A stretch of 64,000 nt of DNA. Source: Prochlorococcus sp. AG-402-B05. GTDB lineage: Bacteria; Cyanobacteriota; Cyanobacteriia; PCC-6307; Cyanobiaceae. Below the pieces are notes generated by a model. The model ran no database searches and was not told the origin of the DNA. It was given only the letters and a program-made list of their open reading frames with translations. Below are positions 27,361 through 36,177 of this stretch, piece by piece (position 1 is the first letter of the stretch; each line of letters begins with the position of its first letter). The stretch lies in the NCBI GenBank assembly GCA_003279635.1, contig QCHK01000004.1, forward strand, positions 53,183 to 117,182, written 5' to 3'. A program made the position numbers and the translations under genes.

Positions 27361-28152
27361 TTAAATAATTGTACAAATATCACTTGTCGCAAAAGCTTTT
27401 GTCAAGTATGAGGTTTCTAGGAAACTTTTTGTTTTAAAACCAATTGGAGAATTCCATGATCTCATATATGGAACAATATCTTCGCCAAAAATATTATTAT
27501 ATTCAGTAGAATCTATGAGTAAATCAATATGGGCTTCAAAACCTAGATTATTTATAATATTAGAACTTTGTGTTACTTCGCCTACACTTTTGATGGGCCT
27601 ACCAAGAATATGCTTATATCTTAACTTGATAGATTTATATTGGCTAATTCTATCAAAGTAGAAATTTTTATAAATATTTGATTTACAAATTTTCCTTGTA
27701 AATTCTCTGACTGTGATATCACCATTCCTTAGTCTTCTTTCAATATCAATTGGGCGCTCCGATTGCATTAATGATAAGTTTCCAAAGATGTTTTTATATA
27801 ATGCATTGATTGCTACAAGTAATGCATCATCATCATTAGGAACAAATTCATTGATTTGAAGCATATTTATTTCAGCACTTTCTTTATTTAGTATTTTGTA
27901 TTTATAACTTTCAACCTTACGCCTTCTGTAACTGCTCATAACTTTGTTATGAATTAAGTTTTCGAATTGCTTAGGTTTGGTTTTAGATGTGACTGTGAAT
28001 TTTTCTTTTTCTCCAGGCATTGATGCTCCTCTTATATGTAATCCATAGGTTGTTTTTTTGCTACCAGATACTCTACTTTTGTTGAACTTAACTGTATTCT
28101 TATTAATAGCTTCTGCTCCTATCTTAAGCGCTTTAAATGGAATACTCCACAT
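27361..28152 (-). CDS. ppeC: Phycoerythrin linker polypeptide, PpeC-like
   Basis: A 263-residue phycobilisome-linker-domain protein (Pfam PBS_linker_poly type). The linker domain covers about residues 95-240: DALLVAINALYKNIFGN, ERRLRNGDITVREFTRKICK, LRYKHILGRPIKSVGEV and the acidic-aromatic DSTEYNNIFGEDIVPYMRSW. A basic N-terminal region of about 90 residues precedes it. Low-light Prochlorococcus encode this linker, ppeC, beside phycoerythrin; it probably joins PE III to the thylakoid membrane or to other PE units. It is the first gene of ppeC-cpeS-cpeT. Confidence 0.85.
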   Translation of the reverse strand: MWSIPFKALKIGAEAINKNTVKFNKSRVSGSKKTTYGLHIRGASMPGEKEKFTVTSKTKPKQFENLIHNKVMSSYRRRKVESYKYKILNKESAEINMLQINEFVPNDDDALLVAINALYKNIFGNLSLMQSERPIDIERRLRNGDITVREFTRKICKSNIYKNFYFDRISQYKSIKLRYKHILGRPIKSVGEVTQSSNIINNLGFEAHIDLLIDSTEYNNIFGEDIVPYMRSWNSPIGFKTKSFLETSYLTKAFATSDICTII

Positions 28153-28256
28153 ATCAATACTTAATACTAATTAAGTTTAACAATATAAAGATAATAAATA
28201 TAAATTTTTCTCTTTATATTGTCTATATTATTTAATTTCTTAATACTTTTTTGCAT

Positions 28257-28916
28257 TCATCGTCTTTCCTTCTGAGTTTCGGAGACTTTATTTTTATTAA
28301 ATCCAGTAATGGTTGCTAGTGCAAACATTCCAAGTAAAGCCCCCCCCAGCATTAGTCCAGCTCCCTGACTTACGCCTGCTCCAACAGCAACAATAATCGA
28401 ATCACTTATTAATAAACTGATTATTAGAGCGGGCGTGAAAAGCCTCCATCGAGTTCCTCCTATCCCTAGCGCGTAGCTTAAAAAGTCAAAAAGTCCAGTC
28501 ATTAGAAGTCCAGTCATTAGAAAGAAATTTCCTTCTAGTTGATTTTGGTTAAAACTTTCAATTCTTTTCATGGCTTTTATTCCAACTAATTTCCGAACAG
28601 GAGTTCGTCCGAAATTTCTAGCTATAAAAAATGCTAACTGGCAAAAAATTAGGTCAGATATAAAAATAGTTAGATAACCTGTTTTGAAGCCAAGTAATGA
28701 TCCGGCTAAAAGTGAATAAACTGAGCTAGGTAATGCTGGAAGGATTACGCTAATTCCTCGAAGTATCAGAATTCCCAGAGGTGCCCAAATTCCCATTTGT
28801 TTAACGGCACTTCTTAATGGTTCAATTCCATACGTTTGAATTAAGAAGACAAGTAAAATGAAAGCACCTATAAAAAATGCAATAGTTAGGTACTTTTGTA
28901 ATTTTTCTTTTTTCAA
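28257..28916 (-). CDS. TVP38/TMEM64-family (SNARE-associated, VTT) membrane protein
   Basis: A 219-residue membrane protein with about six hydrophobic segments. The VTT-domain motif is visible: ISVILPALPSSVYSLLAGSLLGFKTGY (here read in two halves, ending in the GxxxGxxxG-like pattern), followed by LIFCQLAFFIARNFGRTPV. The region FFLMTGLLMTGLFDFLSYAL is typical of this clan (DedA superfamily), possibly lipid or small-molecule transport. The start is TTG at 28916. A decayed relative lies at about 61.3-61.9 kb in this window. It is divergent from the decarboxylase gene, 169 bp away. Confidence 0.82.
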   Translation of the reverse strand: MKKEKLQKYLTIAFFIGAFILLVFLIQTYGIEPLRSAVKQMGIWAPLGILILRGISVILPALPSSVYSLLAGSLLGFKTGYLTIFISDLIFCQLAFFIARNFGRTPVRKLVGIKAMKRIESFNQNQLEGNFFLMTGLLMTGLFDFLSYALGIGGTRWRLFTPALIISLLISDSIIVAVGAGVSQGAGLMLGGALLGMFALATITGFNKNKVSETQKERR

Positions 28917-29085
28917 ATTGTACTCCTAGATATAGAGGATAAGCTCTTAAAAGACTTCTAATTAAATTATCCTATTTAAATTTTGTTTGATTTAGTTAAT
29001 CCATAAAGATTTACGTGACATAAAATTAATCAATTTTGTAATTTTTGGCACGATACTAAAATAAAATTTTAAAGCTTAAAATTTT

Positions 29086-30042
29086 ATGCCCACATCTCCT
29101 TTGAAAAACTTGGTTACTGGAGGGGCTGGCTTCGTAGGTTCTCATTTGGTTGATCGCTTAATGAAATCTGGAGAAAAAGTTATATGTTTGGATAATTTTT
29201 TTACTGGGAGTAAAGAAAATATTGAACATTGGATTGGACATCCATCTTTTGAGCTTATAGATCATGACGTTACAGAGCCAATCAAGCTTGAGGTGGATAG
29301 GATTTGGCATTTAGCTTGTCCAGCTTCTCCAATTCATTATCAATTTAACCCTATTAAAACAGCTAAAACGAGTTTTCTTGGAACTTATAATATGCTTGGA
29401 TTAGCCAAGAGAGTTGGAGCTCGAATATTATTCGCAAGTACTAGTGAAGTTTATGGAAATCCCGAAATACATCCTCAACCTGAAAAATATAACGGCAATG
29501 TAAATCCTGTAGGAATTCGTAGTTGCTACAATGAGGGTAAGCGTGTTGCCGAGTCATTATGTTATGACTATATGAGAATGCATGGTATAGAAATAAGAAT
29601 CGCAAGAATCTTTAACACCTATGGTCCAAGAATGTTGTTAAATGATGGAAGACTTATTAGCAATTTATTAGTTCAATCAATAAATGGAAATGATTTAACT
29701 ATTTATGGCAATGGTAATCAGACCAGAAGCTTTTGTTTTGTTGATGACTTGATAGATGGTTTAACTTTATTCATGAATTCTTCGAATTCAGGACCTATGA
29801 ATTTAGGTAATCCTGAAGAATTATCAATTCTTCAAATAATTAACTTAATAAGAAAAATCTCTATTAAAAAAGTAAATCTGAAATTTTCAAAAGAAATAAA
29901 GGATGATCCTTTGAGAAGAAAACCTTCAATTTGTCTTGCAAAAAAAGAATTAAATTGGGAGCCTAAAATAATGTTTAAAGAAGGATTAGCTATTACAAGA
30001 GAGTATTTCGAAAAGAAATTAATCTTTGAAAAAACTAAATAA
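29086..30042 (+). CDS. UDP-glucuronate decarboxylase (UXS-type SDR)
   Basis: A 318-residue extended short-chain dehydrogenase. The Rossmann motif is TGGAGFVGSHLVDRL, the family-specific WHLACPASPIHYQFNPIKTA is present, the catalytic Ser/Thr region is FASTSEVYGNPEIHPQPE, and the Tyr-Lys pair is in SCYNEGKRVAESL. RIFNTYGPRM follows. UXS converts UDP-glucuronate to UDP-xylose for surface polysaccharide. It stands directly upstream of a decayed UDP-glucuronate 4-epimerase-like gene, which suggests a former nucleotide-sugar cassette. Confidence 0.93.
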   Translation: MPTSPLKNLVTGGAGFVGSHLVDRLMKSGEKVICLDNFFTGSKENIEHWIGHPSFELIDHDVTEPIKLEVDRIWHLACPASPIHYQFNPIKTAKTSFLGTYNMLGLAKRVGARILFASTSEVYGNPEIHPQPEKYNGNVNPVGIRSCYNEGKRVAESLCYDYMRMHGIEIRIARIFNTYGPRMLLNDGRLISNLLVQSINGNDLTIYGNGNQTRSFCFVDDLIDGLTLFMNSSNSGPMNLGNPEELSILQIINLIRKISIKKVNLKFSKEIKDDPLRRKPSICLAKKELNWEPKIMFKEGLAITREYFEKKLIFEKTK

Positions 30043-30154
30043 GTAATTAACTATTTTTAATTTAAAAAGTTAATCAATAAAATGCTATCATGAGAATGTA
30101 TTTTTAATTTTTTGTAAAATATAATAAACTCATGACTTAAAGGTAAGCAATGAG

Positions 30155-31173
30155 ATGATTCTTGCAACTGGTACCGCAGTTTTAATTGGTGCGGCTTTAG
30201 TAAAAGCTCTTCTTACTTTGGATTTTAAAGTTATAGGTTTTGATAACTTAAATGAATATTATTTTACTTCCTTAAAGATATCTAGATTAACTGAAATTGA
30301 GAAAGTTTCCATGATTAATGGAGAATGATTTTTTCATGAGATTGCTATAGAAGATAATAGATTCTTACAAGAAATAATTAATTGATATAATCCACAAGTT
30401 TTTGTTCATCTTGCCGCGCAAGCTGGTGCTCGTTATTCAACAATCACCCTGCTGCATATATACAAAGTAATTTGGTGGGTTTTGCAAATGTACTTGAAGG
30501 ATGTATGCAGAATAAGATTCCTCATTTGATTTATACATCTAGCAGTTCTGTTTATGGTGGTAATAAAAATCTTCCTTTCTATGAAGAACAAGCCGTAAAT
30601 CATCCAGTTAGCTTGTATGCGGCTACTAAGAAATCTAATGAATTAATGGCCCTATACCTATAGCCACTTATATGACTTGCCAACAACTGGACCACGATTT
30701 TTTACCGTTTATGGCCCATGGGGAAGACCCGATATGGCTCCAATGAATTTTGCGAGATCAATTTTAAATAACAAGCCAATACAAGTATTTAATCACGGTA
30801 AAATGCAATTTTACTTACATCGATGATGTGGTAGAGGGTATAATTATTTGTTGCTTCAAGAAAGCAAGTATTGATGATGACTTTAATCCTCTTATTCCTA
30901 ACCCTTCCACTTCATCTGCACCTTATAGGATTTTTAAGATAGCTAATGCTCGTCCAACTCAATTCACATATTTTATAGAGTTATTAGAGAAGAATTTAGG
31001 AAAGAAAGCTATAAAGGATTTTCAACCTTTGCAGCCAGGAGATGTAGTTTCAACGGCTGCAAAGATGGACTTGCTTTAATTCATGGGTAGAATACAAACC
31101 CAGAACATCCATAGAAAATGGTATTAAATTGTTTTCTGAATTGTATTTAGATTATTGTAAAAATATTTATTGA
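30155..31173 (+). pseudogene. Decayed nucleotide-sugar (UDP-glucuronate type) 4-epimerase
   Basis: The reading frames together cover an extended SDR epimerase of about 340 residues but are broken at many points. From 30155 the frame reads MILATGTAVLIGAALVKALL, a damaged TGxxGFIG site. TGA stops occur after INGE and after EIIN, at positions where Trp fits. Frameshifts fall near ARYS/NNHPAAYIQ, after SNELMA (one base gained), near NHGKMQ (bases lost before TYIDDV), and near KMDLL before SWVEYKPR. Preserved pieces include [30 protein letters not shown] and [20 protein letters not shown]. Two pieces look like separate ORFs (30472-30663, 30828-31079) but are parts of this one gene. Confidence 0.9.
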
Positions 31174-31208
31174 AGAAGGGGTTTGGTTTTTTTCTGATTA
31201 TTTAAAAA

Positions 31209-31466
31209 TTAGGCTAGTCCTAACAATTTTATTCTGAAGAGAGCAACATTTTTGGATTGGATTGGATTTGAAATTAGAAAAGGGTGATTTTTAATCTTCT
31301 CAAAAGCTATTTCAATCTTTTCATCTATTTTTATATCTTTATTATTATCTAGATCACAATCCTTCCAAGCTGCATCAAATGCTATTGCAAAACTATCAGC
31401 GTTATTATATAAATTTTCACTAGATGCCCCTGAATTCATAAGAATAGAATCAAATATTTTAATCAT
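31209..31466 (-). CDS. Small protein with an EF-hand-like loop
   Basis: An 85-residue protein with no membrane segment. Near residue 40 it has DLDNNKDIKIDE, which fits the 12-residue EF-hand loop (Asp1, Asp3, Asn5, Asp7, Ile8, Glu12); only the usual Gly6 is replaced, by Lys. Aromatic/helical segments flank it (FAIAFDAAWKDC before, KIEIAFEKIKNHPF after), as expected for the E and F helices. Calcium binding is inference. Neighbours are a pseudogene and non-coding DNA, and I do not recognise the family. Confidence 0.5.
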   Translation of the reverse strand: MIKIFDSILMNSGASSENLYNNADSFAIAFDAAWKDCDLDNNKDIKIDEKIEIAFEKIKNHPFLISNPIQSKNVALFRIKLLGLA

Positions 31467-31852
31467 TTTAACTCCTTAATGGGATATTAAAAATGACTAA
31501 GTCTTTGTAATATAGTTAATCATTATTTATTTTGCTCGAAAAAGCAAATCACAGTATGATTTCTGCTTAATCAGCCAACTAATCTATTTGGAGATAAATG
31601 ATATAAAAACCAACATAAATGATGATTATTGTCTAAAATATATTTGATTATCAGCTATTGATTTTGCCAGATATTAACGATCTTTTAGTCTTACTTATTA
31701 TTGCCTTCATTTTAATTGTCAACTTCTTTAGAAGAATTCGAAATTAGAATCATCAAATCTTTTAATGTTTTAAAAATTAAATTACTTAGTCTTTAAAAAT
31801 TATCAGTTTTAGTAAAAAGATTTATATTTTTAACTTGTAGTATTTTTGAAAA
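31467..31852. other. Gene-poor stretch
   Basis: AT-rich DNA with many stops in all frames. One short frame, 31664-31747 (TTG start, 27 codons: LPDINDLLVLLIIAFILIV then NFFRRIRN), has a hydrophobic core and a basic end like a tiny single-helix membrane peptide. Nothing else supports it. No tRNA or clear hairpin is seen. Confidence 0.3.
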
Positions 31853-32020
31853 CTATGAGTCTCTAAGAGTAGTCCCAAGTCTTAAAGCTAAAATCCCTGC
31901 AAAAATAACCATTAAAAATGATATGCCAGCAAGATCAGGTGAATTTATACCTAGGCCTGAGGAGAAATCTACTTTGGAAAGATCAAATGTACTTTGAACT
32001 CCGATTAAAAGGTTGATCAT
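31853..32020 (-). CDS. Small single-helix membrane protein
   Basis: A 55-residue ORF with an ATG start at 32018-32020 and a TAG stop. A polar N-terminal half (STFDLSKVDFSSGLGINSPD) leads into one membrane helix (LAGISFLMVIFAGILALRLG) and a short TTLRDS tail. The architecture resembles small thylakoid photosystem or cytochrome subunits, but it matches none that I recognise (PsbX, PetM, PsaI and Ycf12 were considered). Probably a real gene of the picocyanobacterial small-protein kind. Confidence 0.5.
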   Translation of the reverse strand: MINLLIGVQSTFDLSKVDFSSGLGINSPDLAGISFLMVIFAGILALRLGTTLRDS

Positions 32021-32222
32021 CTCTAAACTATTAATTTCTTTTATGCTAACTCAAGATTGAAATGATCTTTTATTTTTGAGCTTCTAGTATCAACTCTAAT
32101 GCCGTTTTGTAATAATTATGATTAGTCTACTTATCAACTGAGGACTTAAATACCTTTAAGTTCTAAAGAATGGGTGGGTAAACTAAAAAAACAAAATTAT
32201 TGCTAACCCTTGTCTGGACATT

Positions 32223-32250
32223 AAAAAGCACCTTATTGGAGGTGCTTTTT
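32223..32250. terminator. Terminator after tRNA-Phe
   Basis: Perfect inverted repeat AAAAAGCACCT / AGGTGCTTTTT with a six-base loop (TATTGG). It is a strong intrinsic terminator in either direction, 25 bp downstream of the tRNA-Phe gene on the minus strand. Confidence 0.85.
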
Positions 32251-32274
32251 AATATTCAAATGTTCCTATTTGAA

Positions 32275-32350
32275 TGGTGCCAGGACCCAGATTTGAACTG
32301 GGGACACGGCGATTTTCAGTCGCCTGCTCTACCAACTGAGCTATCCCGGC
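32275..32350 (-). tRNA. tRNA-Phe (GAA), CCA encoded
   Basis: The minus strand folds as a complete tRNA: acceptor GCCGGGA pairing with TCCTGGC (one G-T), D arm GCTCAGTTGGTAGAGC, anticodon GAA within CTGAAAAT, and T loop GTTCAAATC. The terminal CCA is encoded at 32275-32277; the mature core is 32278-32350 (73 nt). Confidence 0.97.
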
Positions 32351-32494
32351 TTTAACCCCTAATAATCTACCAATTCGTAAGTACCTTATTGAAAAATAAA
32401 TTGAAATCTCCTTATTTTTCTTTTGTCCAATTGCAAAGACAATTTGAAAATCATGAAAACGCAAGCTTCCTCATGATTTTGTTGGAAGCCAATT

Positions 32495-32764
32495 TCATAA
32501 CTTAGGTATGGCTTTAATCATCCTAACCAATGTTTTATGAGCATCTGAACAGTCTTGAAGAATATGATCAAATTTTATTTCTAAGGTTTGATCATCAATT
32601 TTAATCTGAATAGCTTCTGGAGAAAGGCTTATCATTTTTGCTGATTTAAAAGTTTTAATTTTTCCATAATATTTTGCATATGCATTGACAGCATCCTCAT
32701 GATCTTTGTTCATATGATTACATATTCTTTTACTTGAATCTTGGGTGATTGGCTCTGATTTCAT
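32495..32764 (-). CDS. DUF2470 domain protein
   Basis: An 89-residue protein consisting almost wholly of a DUF2470 domain (ICNHMNKDHEDAVNAYAKYY; MISLSPEAIQIKIDDQTLEI; FDHILQDCSDAHKTLVRMIK). The domain is found at the C-terminus of haem-oxygenase-like and pyridoxamine-oxidase-like proteins, with a conserved HxxxDH. Here it stands alone. A role in haem or tetrapyrrole handling is inference from those fusions. Confidence 0.8.
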   Translation of the reverse strand: MKSEPITQDSSKRICNHMNKDHEDAVNAYAKYYGKIKTFKSAKMISLSPEAIQIKIDDQTLEIKFDHILQDCSDAHKTLVRMIKAIPKL

Positions 32765-32862
32765 AAAAATTTTTTGTTATTGACTTTAGAAATTAATTAA
32801 TAAGTTTAGATAGATTTAAAGAAATTCAGGTTAAAAATTTGATAAAGAATTTAATGCTTGAT

Positions 32863-34098
32863 TCATAATAATCCCTGCCAAGCAATACTTGCTACTCCTG
32901 CAGCGGGTGGGTTGTTGCAAATTTTTATTGGTATGCCAATTTCTCTTTCTCTTATTTTTTTCCAAGTAATATTTTTTGCACCTCCTCCAATAGTAATTAT
33001 TTGCCGAGGTAAATCAGCCCCTAGCTCATTAAGTTTTTGCCAGCCTCTTGCTTCTATTTTCGCTAACCCTTCAAATAATGCATGAAGATAAAGAGAATCA
33101 CTGACTGGTCTTGGCCCAAGTTTAGGTTGTAAATTTGGATCATCTATTGGAAATCTTTCTCCTTGACGTGATAATGGAAGAAGGTTTAATCCTGATGATT
33201 TATTAGGATTTATTTGTTTGCTTAATTCTTCAATATATTCAAGATTAAAGAAATTTAGTAATATGGCAGCTCCTGTATTAGATGCTCCACCAGATAGCCA
33301 ATTCCCTAACAATTTATGATTTGAAATTCCTTTCCCCTCCAAGGGCTTATCGACAAACTTTTTAATTACTATTGTGCTACCAAGTATTGTTATCCCATCA
33401 TTTTTATTAGGGAATGTGGCTAAAACCCCAGCGTTAGAATCTGTAGTTCCTGCTATCACTTGAAGATTTTTTGGTAAGCTTAATTCATTTGCTTTTTTAG
33501 GACATACATTTCCCATTATTTGCCCTGAAGGAATTATTTTCGGAAGACATTGTAACCATTTTAAATTTTGAAAATTTTCTGGCCATGAACTATTTGATAT
33601 TTCCCATCCCATCCTTATATTGTTACCTTCTTCACCATACTCCCAATTATTTATAAGCCATCCACTAATCCAATCTGCTTGGTGCCTTAAGATTATTTCA
33701 TTGCCATATAAGGCTAGAAGTTTTAGTGCTCTTCCAACACTTCCACTTATGCTTGATCCTGCACATTCTTGAGTAAATAGATTTTCTATCTCGTATGAAT
33801 ATTCCGAAAAGGATAAGAAATAAGGTAGGGCTTTCCCAAGAGGTGCTCCATCTCTATTGCATGCTAAAAGTGTTCCAGATGTTCCAGCCACTGTACAATA
33901 AATCAATTTTTCTTTAAGACCTTTTGGAATTTCTTGTATCAGAGCCTTGAGGCTATTTATCCAGTCTTCAGATATTTCAAGACCTTTAGAGTATGTTTTT
34001 GATGATGTGAATTGTATTTTTTTTTTAGCATTAATTAGTGCAATTCTCACACCTGATGTACCAAGATCTATACCAAGTACAAGAGAATTGTTTAACAT
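32863..34098 (-). CDS. FGGY-family carbohydrate kinase
   Basis: A 411-residue sugar kinase of the xylulokinase/ribulokinase superfamily. The N-terminal ATPase motif is LGIDLGTSGVRIALIN, with GTSGTLLAC, AGTTDSNAGVLATFPN and the C-terminal adenosine motif IITIGGGAKNITWKKIR. It is shorter than E. coli XylB (about 480) and resembles the cyanobacterial/plant xylulokinase-like proteins, for which D-ribulose has been proposed as substrate. It is 19 bp downstream of metK on the same strand, with no obvious functional link. Confidence 0.85.
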   Translation of the reverse strand: MLNNSLVLGIDLGTSGVRIALINAKKKIQFTSSKTYSKGLEISEDWINSLKALIQEIPKGLKEKLIYCTVAGTSGTLLACNRDGAPLGKALPYFLSFSEYSYEIENLFTQECAGSSISGSVGRALKLLALYGNEIILRHQADWISGWLINNWEYGEEGNNIRMGWEISNSSWPENFQNLKWLQCLPKIIPSGQIMGNVCPKKANELSLPKNLQVIAGTTDSNAGVLATFPNKNDGITILGSTIVIKKFVDKPLEGKGISNHKLLGNWLSGGASNTGAAILLNFFNLEYIEELSKQINPNKSSGLNLLPLSRQGERFPIDDPNLQPKLGPRPVSDSLYLHALFEGLAKIEARGWQKLNELGADLPRQIITIGGGAKNITWKKIREREIGIPIKICNNPPAAGVASIAWQGLL

Positions 34099-34117
34099 TT
34101 TTTTGATTAAATCCTTT

Positions 34118-35347
34118 TTATTTAAGCAAACTTAGTTCTTTTGCTTTTTGAGATACGTCCTCCCATGGGAGAAGAATATCTGTTCTACCAAAATGACCAT
34201 AGGCCGCAGTATCTCTATAAAAACGTCCACCTCTAATACTTGGTAGGTTTTGGAGATCGAATGCTTTGATGATTGCGCTTGGTCTTAAATCGAATTGATC
34301 TTGTACAACTTGTGTTAATTCAGAGTCTGAAAGCTTTCCTGTCCCAAATGAATCCACAAGTATCGATATAGGTTTTGCGACTCCAATTGCATAACTTAAT
34401 TGAACTTCAACTTTCTTTGCAAGATTTGCTGCAACTAATGTCTTCGCAACAAATCTTGCAGCATAAGCTGCAGATCTATCAACCTTGGTAGGGTCTTTCC
34501 CTGAGAAAGCGCCTCCTCCATGTCGGGCATATCCACCATAGGTATCAACAATTATTTTTCTTCCAGTTAGACCTGCGTCCCCTTGGGGACCCCCGATAAC
34601 AAATTTCCCAGTTGGATTAACTAGGAAGCGAGTTGATTCTTTAGTAGGTTTTAGAGGCAGGTCTTCGGTGGCAGGCTCAACAACAAATTTCCATAGGTCT
34701 TTAGCAATCCTTTTTTGGATTTCCTCTTCAAGAGTTATTCCATCTATTTCAGATTTATGCTGCGTAGAAATCAGTATTGTGTCTATGGAGCATGGTACTC
34801 CGTTTTCGTATGAGACACTTACTTGGGTTTTGCCATCTGGTAAAAGATAATCGATTAATTGTTGGTGCCTAACTAATGCCAGCCTTCGTGCTAATCGATG
34901 AGCAAGACTTATTGGCAATGGCATAAGTTCAGGAGTCTCGTCACAAGCGAATCCAAACATGATCCCCTGATCACCAGCCCCAACTTGATCGAGCGGATCT
35001 GTTGAATGGTCTTCAGCTTCATTTACACCTTGAGCTATATCTGACGACTGTTGGTCAAGTGCGACTAGAACGGCGCAACTATTAGCATCAAACCCGCCAT
35101 CATTAGCACTTCTATAGCCAATGCTTTTGATAACTCCTCTGACAAGCTTGTTAAAATCCACCTCTGCTTTTGAAGTTATTTCTCCAGTTATTAAGCATAA
35201 ACCAGTATTAACAACTGCTTCACATGCGACTCTGCTGGTTGGATCTTTACTTAGGCATGCATCTAAAACTGCATCACTCACTTGATCACAGATTTTGTCT
35301 GGATGCCCTTCAGTGACAGATTCAGAAGTGAAAACGTATCTACTCAT
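34118..35347 (-). CDS. metK: S-adenosylmethionine synthetase
   Basis: MetK joins methionine and ATP to make SAM. The 409-residue protein has [20 protein letters not shown] at its start, [15 protein letters not shown], the [16 protein letters not shown] loop with [15 protein letters not shown] before it, and the ATP/Met motif [17 protein letters not shown]. It is slightly longer than E. coli MetK (384). SAM consumption feeds the methylthioadenosine pathway, whose phosphorylase (mtnP) is interrupted in this window. The HAD gene lies 23 bp upstream on the same strand. Confidence 0.97.
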   Translation of the reverse strand: MSRYVFTSESVTEGHPDKICDQVSDAVLDACLSKDPTSRVACEAVVNTGLCLITGEITSKAEVDFNKLVRGVIKSIGYRSANDGGFDANSCAVLVALDQQSSDIAQGVNEAEDHSTDPLDQVGAGDQGIMFGFACDETPELMPLPISLAHRLARRLALVRHQQLIDYLLPDGKTQVSVSYENGVPCSIDTILISTQHKSEIDGITLEEEIQKRIAKDLWKFVVEPATEDLPLKPTKESTRFLVNPTGKFVIGGPQGDAGLTGRKIIVDTYGGYARHGGGAFSGKDPTKVDRSAAYAARFVAKTLVAANLAKKVEVQLSYAIGVAKPISILVDSFGTGKLSDSELTQVVQDQFDLRPSAIIKAFDLQNLPSIRGGRFYRDTAAYGHFGRTDILLPWEDVSQKAKELSLLK

Positions 35348-35370
35348 TTTAAATATTAATATTCATTATT

Positions 35371-36159
35371 TTAATGGCTTGAATGAACTTTTAGTTCGTT
35401 TAATTTTTCTATAAGAAATTTTTTTTCAGTCAGAGATGGGGGGGTTTGCCAGCCACCATTAAAGCCAACTACTATTGTCATACCAGCTTCTTTGGCCATT
35501 CTTAAATCAGTATCTGCATCTGAAACAATAGCACAATCTGAAGGGTTAAAGTTCATTTTTTTGCAAAGTTCTATAACTGCTCCTGGATTGGGTTTGGAAG
35601 GTTTATTCTCAGCACTCCAATGATAATCAAATATACCTTCTAATTTATTTCTGCAAATAAATTCTTCAATCCCTTCTTGTGTATCATTTGTCATTAATGC
35701 AATAGAAACTCCTTTTTTTTTTAGAGAAATCAATAGATCTAAAGCTCCTAAAATTAGAGTTCTATGCTTCTGCGTAGTCCCTTTTTGATTAGAAAGGTAA
35801 ATATCTACTTCATCAAAGATTTCTTTACCTATTGAAAGTGATTGAAACCAATCGAAACCAAATAAAGTGAAGATTGTCGCGGTAGATATAATATTATCTT
35901 CTCTAGAAGCTATTGCTAAGCTTGCATTAGCTGAAAGACAATTCTGTTTTAATCCATAAACAGAAATAAGTAATTTTTTTAATAACCAAATTTTAATATT
36001 ATTTAGTTTTAATTTTTTTAATTTATCTTCAAAAAAATTTATCCTAGTTTTAGCCAGTTCTAATAAGCAATCTTCACTATTTGATAAGGTCCCATCCTTA
36101 TCAAATATTACCGCCTTAATAAAACCAGCAGAGCTATTTTTGATAAATAGTTCTGCCAT
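35371..36159 (-). CDS. HAD-superfamily hydrolase (phosphoglycolate phosphatase-like)
   Basis: A 262-residue HAD subfamily IA protein. Motif I is FDKDGTLSNSEDC with the nucleophilic Asp, motif II is ALMTNDTQEG, and motif III/IV are NKPSKPNPGAV and CAIVSDADTDLRMAKEAGM. The helical cap lies between residues 30 and 115. It probably dephosphorylates a small phosphorylated metabolite, perhaps phosphoglycolate from photorespiration; substrate uncertain. It lies between rpsA and metK on the same strand. Confidence 0.85.
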   Translation of the reverse strand: MAELFIKNSSAGFIKAVIFDKDGTLSNSEDCLLELAKTRINFFEDKLKKLKLNNIKIWLLKKLLISVYGLKQNCLSANASLAIASREDNIISTATIFTLFGFDWFQSLSIGKEIFDEVDIYLSNQKGTTQKHRTLILGALDLLISLKKKGVSIALMTNDTQEGIEEFICRNKLEGIFDYHWSAENKPSKPNPGAVIELCKKMNFNPSDCAIVSDADTDLRMAKEAGMTIVVGFNGGWQTPPSLTEKKFLIEKLNELKVHSSH

Positions 36160-36177
36160 TTCAATAAATGTAAATAA

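Noticed and set aside
30155..31173. TGA read as Trp (alternative genetic code), because several pseudogene TGA codons fall at Trp-like positions
   Set aside because: Intact genes in the window end in TGA (e.g. the NUDIX gene and rubA), and Trp is encoded by TGG in them; TGG to TGA is simply a common AT-biased mutation.
31664..31747. 27-codon hydrophobic frame as a real thylakoid peptide
   Set aside because: TTG start, no clear ribosome-binding site and AT-rich surroundings; hydrophobic frames arise easily by chance in such DNA.
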